Assembly (NCBI RefSeq): GCF_003428645.1
Contig: NZ_QVQH01000009.1
Span: 1-64,000, forward strand
DNA from: Geodermatophilus marinus
Lineage (GTDB): Bacteria; Actinomycetota; Actinomycetes; Mycobacteriales; Geodermatophilaceae
DNA: 64,000 bases
Reading direction: 5' to 3'
This document shows, piece after piece, positions 36,069 through 43,524 of this stretch. Every line of letters begins with the position of its first letter. The first letter of the stretch is position 1. Both the position numbers and the translations under genes were made by a program. The notes beneath the pieces were generated by a model. That model was given only the letters and a program-made list of their open reading frames with translations, had not been told where the DNA came from and made no database searches.

Positions 36069-36122
36069 CCCGGGCGCCTCCGTCCGTGAGTGCACCTGCA
36101 CTCACGGACGGAGGCGCCCGGG
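36069..36122. repeat. GAGTGCA palindrome, copy 3 (perfect 26-base arms)
   Basis: Perfect 26-base arms (36069-36094 and 36097-36122) separated by CC. Going inward the left arm reads CCCGGGCGCCTCCGTC, CGTGAGTGCA. It lies 57 bases past the stop of the DUF6398-like gene and 106 bases before the start of the next gene. This is the best-paired member of the four-copy family and could act as terminator, operator or mobile palindromic element. Confidence 0.95.
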
Positions 36123-36227
36123 AGCAGGTGGGGTGCTCCTCCGGGCGGCACCGCGGTGACAGCGCCACGACAGGGAGCCCGCCGACCCTGGTCGCACCAG
36201 CCGCACCACCGGGAGGAGAGCACCCCG

Positions 36228-36662
36228 ATGTCCGAAGCAGTCTTCCGCGCGCACATCGAGCAGATCTGGAACGACCAGGACCCGGCCGGCATCGAACGCT
36301 TCATCGCCCGCACGTACCGCGGCCACGACCCGGCGGAGCCCGAGACCATCGTCGGCGTCGACGGGTACAAGGAGCACTTCCGGGTGCTCACGACCGCGTT
36401 CCCGGACATGCGGATCACGATCGAGGAGACCCTCGGCGTAGCCGACCGCGTCACGGCGCGGTGGTTCGTCGAGGCCACCCACCGCGGCGACTTCGGGGGC
36501 ATCCCGCCCACCGGGGTGCGTGTCCGGGTCCAGGGCATCAGCGTCGTCCGGATCGCCAGCCGCCAGCTGGTCGAGGAGCACGGGATCACCGACGCGCTGG
36601 GGCTGATGAGGCAGCTCGGCGTCGTCCCCGGGACCGTGCGGCCCCCCTCGATCCTGGTCTAG
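36228..36662 (+). CDS. SnoaL-like polyketide cyclase/ester-cyclase-type protein
   Basis: 144 residues of the SnoaL-like NTF2 fold family. It shows FRAHIEQIWNDQDPAGIERF, YRGHDPAEPETIVGVDGYK, FPDMRITIEETLGVADRV and ARWFVEATHRGDFGGIPPTG. Members include polyketide cyclases and many proteins of unknown function; no polyketide genes are nearby. ATG 36228 has GGGAGGAGAG upstream. Confidence 0.87.
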   Translation: MSEAVFRAHIEQIWNDQDPAGIERFIARTYRGHDPAEPETIVGVDGYKEHFRVLTTAFPDMRITIEETLGVADRVTARWFVEATHRGDFGGIPPTGVRVRVQGISVVRIASRQLVEEHGITDALGLMRQLGVVPGTVRPPSILV

Positions 36663-36676
36663 CGCCCGGCCGTCGC

Positions 36677-37639
36677 TCAGCGCACGCGGACGAGCACCCT
36701 GCCGGCGGCCCGGCGTTCGTCCAGCTCGCGGATCGCCGCGGCGGCGTCCTGCAGCGGGAGGACCCGGCCGATCGGCGGGGCGATGGCGCCGGAGCGGATC
36801 AGCGGCACCAGGTCGCGCCACTGCCGGCCGGGCAGGTCGGGCTCGTCGGCCCACAGCTCGGCCGAGGCCACGCCCATCACCGTGGTGTTGGTCAGCAGCA
36901 GCCGGCTGACCTTCACGGTGGGGATCTCACCGCCGGTGAAGCCGAGGACCAGCAGCCGGCCCTCCCGGGCCAGCGAGCGCAGGGAGTCGGGGAAGCGGTC
37001 CCCGCCGACCGGGTCGACGACGACATCCACCCCGCGCCCCCCGGTCAGCCGCCGGACCTCGTCGCGGAAGCCGTCGACCGGCACGACGTCGTGCGCCCCG
37101 GCGGCCCGGGCGACCTCCGCCTTCTCGGGCGTGGACACGACCGCGACGACCCGCGCGCCGGAGGCCGCGGCGAGCTGGCAGGCGGCGGCCCCGAGACCCC
37201 CGGCGGCACCGTGCACCAGGACGCGCTCGCCCGCCTCCAGCCGCGCCCGGCGGACCAGGGCGAAGTGCGCCGTCAGGTAGTTCAGCGGCAGGGCGGCGGC
37301 CCGGTCGGAGGGGACGCCGTCCGGCAGCGGGAACACCATGGAGCCGTCGACCGCGACGGTCTCGGCGAGGCCACCGGTGGTCGGCAGGGCCGCCACCCGG
37401 TCACCGGCGCGGAAGCCCGCGGCGTCCGCCCGCACCACCCCGGACACCTCCCACCCGGGCGTGAACGGCAGGTCGGGTCGCCGCTGGTACCGGCCCCGCG
37501 TCTGCAGGACGTCGGGGAAGGTGACGCCGGCGTGCTCGACGTCGACGAGCACCTGGTCCGGCCCGGGCACGGGCTCCGGTCGCTCCCGGACCTCCACGGC
37601 ATCCGGTCCCGTGAGCGCGGTGATCATCGCGGCACGCAT
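36677..37639 (-). CDS. NADPH:quinone reductase-like dehydrogenase
   Basis: 320 residues of the zinc-free quinone oxidoreductase branch of the MDR superfamily. Key parts are GVTFPDVLQTRGRYQRRP, FTPGWEVSGVV, GDRVAALP, and the NADPH-binding VLVHGAAGGLGAAACQLA. No zinc ligands are seen. It probably reduces quinones or enones with NADPH. ATG 37639. It converges with the SnoaL-like gene (14-base gap). Confidence 0.9.
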   Translation of the reverse strand: MRAAMITALTGPDAVEVRERPEPVPGPDQVLVDVEHAGVTFPDVLQTRGRYQRRPDLPFTPGWEVSGVVRADAAGFRAGDRVAALPTTGGLAETVAVDGSMVFPLPDGVPSDRAAALPLNYLTAHFALVRRARLEAGERVLVHGAAGGLGAAACQLAAASGARVVAVVSTPEKAEVARAAGAHDVVPVDGFRDEVRRLTGGRGVDVVVDPVGGDRFPDSLRSLAREGRLLVLGFTGGEIPTVKVSRLLLTNTTVMGVASAELWADEPDLPGRQWRDLVPLIRSGAIAPPIGRVLPLQDAAAAIRELDERRAAGRVLVRVR

Positions 37640-37709
37640 GACGCACGCTAGAACACCGCGGAGCCCGGCGCCGGGTCCACCGACCCCCTCCCGGCGCTAG
37701 GCTCTTCCG

Positions 37710-38039
37710 GTGGCGGACCACCTCCGTGCACTCCGGCAGGCGCTGGTCCTGCTGCTCGCCTCCGGCGTCGTCGCGCTCGCCGCCGCGGGCGTGTGGTCCC
37801 TGCTGCAGGACGGCGGTTTCCGGTCGAAGTTCGCGATCTCGCTGCTCGTCATCGCCGGCCTCCTCGCCCTGACCAGCGGCACGGTGCTGCCCCGGAGCGG
37901 CTTCCTCGAGTCCCGGCTCGTCCACGGCGAGGTCCCGGAGCGGGAGGGGCCCGCCGCCGGCGAGGGGCTCACCGGCCTGGGCGTCTTCGCGTTCGTGTCG
38001 GTGCCGTTGCTCGTCATCGGGGCCGTCCTCCTCGGGTGA
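37710..38039 (+). CDS. Small membrane protein of unknown function
   Basis: 109 residues with three likely membrane helices: about 11-31, 43-61 (ISLLVIAGLLALTSG) and 88-108 (LGVFAFVSVPLLVIGAVLL). No family is recognised. GTG 37710 lies 70 bases from the divergent oxidoreductase gene; the spacing leaves room for a shared promoter region. Confidence 0.62.
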   Translation: MADHLRALRQALVLLLASGVVALAAAGVWSLLQDGGFRSKFAISLLVIAGLLALTSGTVLPRSGFLESRLVHGEVPEREGPAAGEGLTGLGVFAFVSVPLLVIGAVLLG

Positions 38040-38190
38040 CCCGGCGCCGGCCGCACCGCGCCCGGTCGGGGTCCGGCCGGTCGACGGGCCGGGACCTCCG
38101 GCCCTGCCCGCGGGGTCCGGTCGGCACCCTGCGGCCGACCGGGCGGCGCCCTAGCGTCGGGGTTCCGCACCCACCGGCGAGAGGGACAGC

Positions 38191-39231
38191 GTGCGCGCAG
38201 TGCAGTACCGGACCATCGGCGGCGAGCCGGAGGTGGTGGAGGTCCAGACCCCGGAGCCCGGGCCGGGCCAGGTGCGGCTGCGGGTGACCGCGGCGGGGCT
38301 GTGCCACTCGGACGCCTTCGTCATGGGCCTGCCCGCCGAGCAGTACGTGTACGGGCTGCCGCTGACCCTCGGGCACGAGGGCGCCGGGGTCGTCGACGCG
38401 CTCGGCGAGGGCGTCACCGGCGTCGCGGTCGGCGACCCCGTGGCCGTGTACGGGCCGTGGGGCTGCGGGCTGTGCCACGCCTGCGCGCGCGGCGCGGAGA
38501 ACTACTGCACCCGCGCGGCGGCCCTCGGCATCATGCCGCCCGGGCTGGGCTCCCCCGGGGCGCTGGCCGAGTTCATGCTGGTGGACGACGTCCGGCACCT
38601 GGTGCCCCTGGGTGACCTGGACCCGGTGGCCTCGGTGTCGCTGACCGATGCCGGGCTCACGCCGTACCACGCCGTCGTCTCCAGCCTGGAGAAGCTGCCG
38701 GCCGGGAGCACCGCGGTCGTCATCGGCGCCGGCGGCCTCGGGCACGTCGCGATCCAGGTCCTGCGAGCCGTCACCGGGGCGACGGTGGTCGCCCTCGACG
38801 TGAGCGAGCAGAAGCTGGACCTGGCGCGGGAGGTGGGCGCCCACCACGTGCTCCGCTCGGAGCCGGCGGTGGTCGACGCGATCCGGTCGCTGACCGGCGG
38901 GGTCGGCGCGCAGGCGGTGTTCGACATCGTCGGCGCGCCGCCCACCCTGGAGATCGCCCGACGGACGGTGGCCTCCGACGGCGTCGTCCAGATCGTCGGC
39001 ATCGGCGGCGGGACGCTGCCCACCGGCTTCTTCTCCACGCCCATGGGGGCGTCGGTGCGGGCGCCGTACTGGGGCACCCGGACCGAGCTGGTGGAGGTGC
39101 TCGACCTGGCCCGGGCCGGGGCGGTGCACGTCGAGGTGGAGCGGTTCACCCTGGACGAGGCGCCGGAGGCCTACCGGCGGCTGCACGAGGGCACCATCCG
39201 CGGCCGGGCGGTCGTCGTCCCCTCGGCGTGA
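38191..39231 (+). CDS. Zinc-dependent alcohol dehydrogenase
   Basis: 346 residues of the medium-chain zinc alcohol dehydrogenase family. Catalytic zinc ligands are C38, H62 and E63 (AGLCHSD, LGHEGAG), and the structural zinc site has C92, C95, C98 and C106. The NAD(P)-binding motif is VIGAGGLGHVAIQ. ADHs of this sub-type oxidise a wide range of alcohols and aldehydes with NAD. GTG 38191 after a GAGAGGGA sequence. It stands alone between a small membrane protein and a HAD-like gene. Confidence 0.92.
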   Translation: MRAVQYRTIGGEPEVVEVQTPEPGPGQVRLRVTAAGLCHSDAFVMGLPAEQYVYGLPLTLGHEGAGVVDALGEGVTGVAVGDPVAVYGPWGCGLCHACARGAENYCTRAAALGIMPPGLGSPGALAEFMLVDDVRHLVPLGDLDPVASVSLTDAGLTPYHAVVSSLEKLPAGSTAVVIGAGGLGHVAIQVLRAVTGATVVALDVSEQKLDLAREVGAHHVLRSEPAVVDAIRSLTGGVGAQAVFDIVGAPPTLEIARRTVASDGVVQIVGIGGGTLPTGFFSTPMGASVRAPYWGTRTELVEVLDLARAGAVHVEVERFTLDEAPEAYRRLHEGTIRGRAVVVPSA

Positions 39232-39262
39232 CGCGCGCCCGCCGCGCGCGGGAGGCTGGGGC

Positions 39263-39781
39263 ATGGCCGCCGACGTCCCGATCCTGCTGCTGGACGTCGA
39301 CGGCGTGCTCAACGCCGTCGCCCCCGAGCTGCCGGCCGGGTGGCGGCGCGGGCGGTTCAACGGCTACGTGCTGTCGTGGGACCCGACGGTGACCGCGCGG
39401 CTGCGCGCGTGGCACGACGCCGACCGGGTGGAGATCCAGTGGCTGACCACGTGGGCCGGTGACGCCGACCGGCTGCTGGCCGAGCCGATGGGCCTGCCGC
39501 GGGGTCTGCGCGTGCACGCCCGGCCCGGCGTCGGGCCGACGGGCTTCGCCGGGGCGCTGTCGAGCGCGTCGGGCTGGTGGAAGCTCGACCTGGCCCGCGC
39601 CGTCGCCGAGGAGCACCCGGAGCGCCGCATCGTCTGGATCGACGACGACCTGGCCTACGAGGCCGCCGGCACCGGCGACTGGCTGGCGGCGAACCCGCAC
39701 GTGCTCGTGGTGGCGCCGGACGTGTTCGCCGGCCTCACCCACGAGCACCTCGACGCCGTCGAGGAGTGGCTCGGGGGCTGA
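39263..39781 (+). CDS. HAD-superfamily protein of the RNA-repair-associated type (HAD_SAK-like)
   Basis: 172 residues. The HAD motif I is LLLDVDGVLNAV (Asp11 and Asp13), motif II lies in IQWLTTWAGDADRLL, and motif IV is RIVWIDDDLAYEA. The pattern matches the HAD domain first noted in multi-domain RNA repair (Swiss-army-knife) proteins and also common as a free protein in actinobacteria. It should be a phosphatase, possibly acting on RNA or nucleotide termini; this is inferred from the family. An rtcB gene exists elsewhere in the window but is not adjacent. Confidence 0.78.
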   Translation: MAADVPILLLDVDGVLNAVAPELPAGWRRGRFNGYVLSWDPTVTARLRAWHDADRVEIQWLTTWAGDADRLLAEPMGLPRGLRVHARPGVGPTGFAGALSSASGWWKLDLARAVAEEHPERRIVWIDDDLAYEAAGTGDWLAANPHVLVVAPDVFAGLTHEHLDAVEEWLGG

Positions 39782-39823
39782 GTCCGAGCCCGACCGGGGC
39801 GGCGGGCCGCCGTCCCGTGCCGC

Positions 39824-41485
39824 TCAGACGCGGGCGGTGAGCAGCCGGTGCACCTGCTGGATGGCGATCGAGCCCTCCCCCACCGCGGAGGCGACGCGCT
39901 TGACCGAGCCGTGCCGGACGTCGCCGGCGGCGAGGACGGCCGGGACGCTGGTCTCCAGCCCCACCGGCGGGCGCTCGAACCCGCCCAGCGCGTCGTCGCT
40001 CAGGTCCGCCCCGGTCAGCACGAAACCGGCGGGGTCCCGCTCGATCTCGGGGGGCAGCCACCCGGTGCGCGGCTGCGCACCGATCATCAGGAACAGCGCG
40101 TAGGCGTCGACCCGCTCCAGCTCGCCGGTCCCGCGATCGCGCAGCACCAGGTGGTCCAGCCGCCCGTCGCCGCCGCCCCCGACGACCTCGGTGCCCGTGC
40201 GGACCTCGATGCCGGGGGTCTCCTCGACCTGGCGGACCAGGTAGTGCGACATGCCGGCCTCGAGCGCCGCGGCCCGCACCACGAGCGTGACCCGCTTGGC
40301 GTAGCGGGCCAGGTGCACGGCGGCCTGCCCGGCCGAGTTCGCGCCGCCGACGATGAAGACCTCCTCGCCCGCCACGAGCGGCGCCTCGGAGGCGGCGGCG
40401 CCGTAGAAGACGCCGGCCCCGTGCAGGGCCTCCAGCTCCGAGACGCCGAGGCGCCGGTAGCTGGCCCCCGTCGCCAGGACGACCGCGGAGGCGCACACGA
40501 CGCCGCCGGTCTCCGAGGTCAGGACGACGTGGCCGTCCTCCCGCCGCAGGCTCGCGATCTGCTGCATGAAGGCGAAGCGGGCGCCGAAGATCCACGCCTG
40601 CTCGTAGGCGCGCCGGGCCAGGTCCCCGCCGGTGACCCCCCGGGGGAAGCCGAGGTAGTTGCGGATCGCGGAGCTCGCCGTGGCCTGACCGCCGAGGCTG
40701 CCGGAGTCGACGACCAGGGTGCGCAGCCCCTCGGAGGCCCCGTACACGCCCGCGGAGAGACCGGCCGGGCCGCAGCCGACGATCACGAGGTCGTACCGCT
40801 CCCCCGCCGGCTCGATCACCGTCCCCGCCGACCGGGCGATGTCCAGGTCGCTCGGGTCCTCCACGATCCTGCCGCTGGGCATGACGAGCAGCGGCAGCCG
40901 CCGCTCACCCGCGCCGTCGAGGACGGCCCGTGCCTCCGCGGAGTCGGCCAGGCAGAACCGGTGCGGCATGGCGCAGCGGCCGAGCACGTCGCGCAGTTCG
41001 TACGCCCGGCCCGACCAGGTCTCGCCGATCACGTCGATGGTGTGCGGGGCCCGGCGTGCCGCCTCGGCCCAGGTGAGCAGGAAGCTCGACAGCGCCAGGT
41101 GGAACGACTCGTCCGGCGGCGGGGCCGGTCGCACGACGTACTGGTCCATGCGCCCGCGCGCGATCTCCTCGAACATCGCGTCGCCGACCTCGGCGATCCC
41201 CACGTGCTCCCAGCCGAGGAGCAGGACTCGCTGGGCCTGCGGGAACAGCGGCCGCACCTCCGCGAGCACCTCCGTGCCCGGCTTCCCGGCGAGCTCCTCG
41301 GCCGCGAGCACCAGGGCGACCTGCTCGCCGGCCAGGGCCAGCTCCTCCAGGGTGGCCAGCGCCTCGCCCGCCGAGCGCAGGCAGCAGATGCGGTAGTCGG
41401 AGGCGTAACGGTTGCGCAGCTCGCGCTCGACGCGTTGCAGCAGGGTGGGGTCGTCGTCCACGGCGACCAGCAGCGGAGCGCTCAT
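39824..41485 (-). CDS. Pseudo-receiver fused to thioredoxin-reductase-like flavoprotein (copy B)
   Basis: 553 residues, paralogue of 4686-6374. The receiver domain keeps an N-terminal acidic cluster (AVDDDPTLL), but the phospho-acceptor position is alanine (VLAAEELAGKPG). The linker region (about 145-215) resembles a thioredoxin/glutaredoxin fold (TIDVIGETWSGRAYELRD). The FAD motif is VGCGPAGLSAG, the NAD(P) motif VGGANSAGQAAVH, and the C-terminal GDVRHGSVKR. The redox CxxC is again missing (FYGAAASE). The catalytic role is unknown; these fused proteins are often labelled thioredoxin reductase. ATG 41485. Confidence 0.85.
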   Translation of the reverse strand: MSAPLLVAVDDDPTLLQRVERELRNRYASDYRICCLRSAGEALATLEELALAGEQVALVLAAEELAGKPGTEVLAEVRPLFPQAQRVLLLGWEHVGIAEVGDAMFEEIARGRMDQYVVRPAPPPDESFHLALSSFLLTWAEAARRAPHTIDVIGETWSGRAYELRDVLGRCAMPHRFCLADSAEARAVLDGAGERRLPLLVMPSGRIVEDPSDLDIARSAGTVIEPAGERYDLVIVGCGPAGLSAGVYGASEGLRTLVVDSGSLGGQATASSAIRNYLGFPRGVTGGDLARRAYEQAWIFGARFAFMQQIASLRREDGHVVLTSETGGVVCASAVVLATGASYRRLGVSELEALHGAGVFYGAAASEAPLVAGEEVFIVGGANSAGQAAVHLARYAKRVTLVVRAAALEAGMSHYLVRQVEETPGIEVRTGTEVVGGGGDGRLDHLVLRDRGTGELERVDAYALFLMIGAQPRTGWLPPEIERDPAGFVLTGADLSDDALGGFERPPVGLETSVPAVLAAGDVRHGSVKRVASAVGEGSIAIQQVHRLLTARV

Positions 41486-41641
41486 GTTCGCTCTCGATCG
41501 GGGTCGGCTGGTGCCCGGGCCCGGTTGACCCGGACCCGCCGACCCTAGGAACCCGCTGCTCCCGGCGCCAGGGTGCGAAGGTCCCTTTCCCCGCCGCGCC
41601 GGGCGGGGGGCGGCTCGCCGGTGACCTGCGGCGACGCGCTG

Positions 41642-41926
41642 TCACCCGATCGGCGGCGGTGGCCGGTAGGCCTCGGCGCGGTGCGCGATCCGGACGACGA
41701 GCACCGTGCGGGTGCCGTCGTCCACGTCGATGAGCACCCGGTAGTCGCCGCGGCGTGCGCTGCGCAGGCCCGCGAAGTCACCGGCCAGGGGCTTGCTGAG
41801 CCCGAGGGGGTTCTCCGGGAGGACGGTGGTGAGGAACTCGACGACGGCCACGGCGGACCGGGTCGGGAGCCGGGCCAGCTGCCGGCGGGCCGCCGAGGCG
41901 ATCCGGACCTCGTAGGGGGAGGTCAC
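41642..41926 (-). CDS. RelE/ParE-type toxin
   Basis: 94 residues of the RelE superfamily: YEVRIASAARRQLARLP, NPLGLSKPLAGDFAGLRSAR, GDYRVLIDVDDG and VVRIAHRAEAY. RelE-type toxins cleave mRNA in the ribosome. The start overlaps the antitoxin stop (ATGA at 41923-41926), a usual type II arrangement. The closing Arg/His/Tyr segment (RIAHRAEAYR) carries the expected active residues. Confidence 0.9.
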   Translation of the reverse strand: MTSPYEVRIASAARRQLARLPTRSAVAVVEFLTTVLPENPLGLSKPLAGDFAGLRSARRGDYRVLIDVDDGTRTVLVVRIAHRAEAYRPPPPIG

Positions 41927-42195
41927 TCGCCGAGCCCGTACTCCGCTCTCAGTTCGGCCGCGGAGGTGGTGCGCCCGTCGGCCAGCTCACGTCGGGCCCG
42001 CTCGACGTCGTCCCGGACCCCCGGCTGGGACAGCCAGAAGATCGTCTCGTGCAGGGAATCGAGGTCGGACTTGGCCATCAGCACGGCCGCCTCTCGCCCG
42101 TGCCGGGTGATCGTCACGATGTCGTGCGTGGTCTCGGCAGCCTCGACCAGGGCGGAGAGCCTGTCCTTGGCCTCGCTCAGCGGCACGGTGGTCAT
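41923..42195 (-). CDS. Phd/YefM-type antitoxin
   Basis: 90 residues. The N-terminal DNA-binding fold is MTTVPLSEAKDRLSALVEAAE with IVTITRHGREAAVLM, and the C-terminal part (SQPGVRDDVERARRELAD) would wrap around the toxin. It is first in the operon and expected to repress it. ATG 42195. Confidence 0.9.
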   Translation of the reverse strand: MTTVPLSEAKDRLSALVEAAETTHDIVTITRHGREAAVLMAKSDLDSLHETIFWLSQPGVRDDVERARRELADGRTTSAAELRAEYGLGE

Positions 42196-42254
42196 GCGCC
42201 GAGGATAGCCGGAATTCTGGCCAGGACGGCCGACTCCGACACCTGCTCCACCCA

Positions 42255-42569
42255 TCAGGCGTCGGCCAGCGCGTCCCGCCACTCGACGCCGCGGTTCTCG
42301 GCCGCGACGGCGTCCATGACGTCCAGCACCGGCTCGACCGTGCAGGTGAAGGCGGCGTAGATGGTGGTGAGGTACTGCAGGTCGGCCGGTTCGTCGGTCT
42401 CGATGACGGCGTAGCCGCCGAACTCACCGACGCGGACGACGAACTGGTGGAAGGTCAGGCTCTTCGGCATCTCCCACTGGGAGAAGACGTCGAGGATGCG
42501 CTTCTGCGTGGCCTCGTACTCCGCGGCCGACCCGGCCGGCCGCTCCCGCCAGGTGAGGACGTACTTCAT
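42255..42569 (-). CDS. DUF3303-like small protein
   Basis: 104 residues: MKYVLTWRERPAGSAAEYEA, SLTFHQFVVRVGEFGGYAV and DLQYLTTIYAAFTCTVEPVLDV match the DUF3303 family, a ferredoxin-like (ABM-like) fold. Function unknown. ATG 42569 is supported by family start; it is divergent from the membrane protein at 42728. Confidence 0.82.
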   Translation of the reverse strand: MKYVLTWRERPAGSAAEYEATQKRILDVFSQWEMPKSLTFHQFVVRVGEFGGYAVIETDEPADLQYLTTIYAAFTCTVEPVLDVMDAVAAENRGVEWRDALADA

Positions 42570-42727
42570 GTCGGCCCCCCTCGGACGCCCCGAGGTTCCC
42601 GGGTTCCGCGACCGGCGGGAAGGGGGACGGCGACGGCCGGCACCCGACTCCCGCCGTCCCGACGCGTCGGCACAACTGGTCCACCGGCGGTCGCTCCCCG
42701 GCACGGCCCGTGGGGTAGGCACGCGCC

Positions 42728-43363
42728 GTGGACACGCGCACGCTGCTGCTCGGGGACTGGACACCGGTCGTCCGGGACGGCATCGACGTCCTGCGGCTGG
42801 TGATCCTCGGCGGGGCCGTGGTGTACGCCGCCGCCGGGGACTGGGGCGCGGCGGCGCTGCTGGCCCTGCTGGGCGGCATCACGCTCGTCGCGCGGGTGAT
42901 CAACCTGCCGCGCCCCTACGACCTGTCGCTGACCCTGGCGATGGCGCTGCAGGGGTTCGGGGAGGTCCTCGGGCTGTACGACGAGTGGGTGCGCTTCGAC
43001 GACCTGGTGCACGTCACCGTGCCGATGCTCACCGCGCCGGTCGTGTACATCGCCCTGGCCCGGGTGGAGGTGGTGCCCGACCCCCGCGACGAGACGCACC
43101 TGCCGCACTACATCGGCATCGGGGTCGTGACCGCCGCGCTGGGCATCGCCATCGGGGCGCTGTGGGAGGTCTACGAGTGGCGCTCGGACGCCTGGTTCGG
43201 CACGAACCTCTCGGAGGGCAACGACGACACCAACGGCGACCTGGTGCGTGACACCCTGGGCTCCCTGGTCGGCGGCGCACTGCTCGTCGTGTGGACCCGC
43301 TTCGGCTGGGGCTCGGTGCGGCGCATCCCCGGGGTGAACACCCACGAGGACGTCAGCGCCTGA
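42728..43363 (+). CDS. DUF2238-like integral membrane protein
   Basis: 211 residues with about five membrane helices (for example DVLRLVILGGAVVYAA, AALLALLGGITLVA, VTAALGIAIGALWEVYEW). The GALWEVYEWRSD and DTNGDLVRDTLGSLVGG signatures match the DUF2238 (YjdF-like) family. Function unknown. GTG 42728 starts the gene; no operon partner is evident. Confidence 0.82.
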   Translation: MDTRTLLLGDWTPVVRDGIDVLRLVILGGAVVYAAAGDWGAAALLALLGGITLVARVINLPRPYDLSLTLAMALQGFGEVLGLYDEWVRFDDLVHVTVPMLTAPVVYIALARVEVVPDPRDETHLPHYIGIGVVTAALGIAIGALWEVYEWRSDAWFGTNLSEGNDDTNGDLVRDTLGSLVGGALLVVWTRFGWGSVRRIPGVNTHEDVSA

Positions 43364-43524
43364 CCGGCACAGACCTCGGGTCCCGGAGGAGCGCTCTGCG
43401 GGGCGTCCCGTCGGCGGGCACGGACCTGTTGACACCCCTCCCCGGCGGGTCGAGGTTGGTCCGCACCAGGCCGGACGACCGGTGTGCGGGGGTCGATCGG
43501 CCGCCGCACCGCTGGGAGGCCGCC

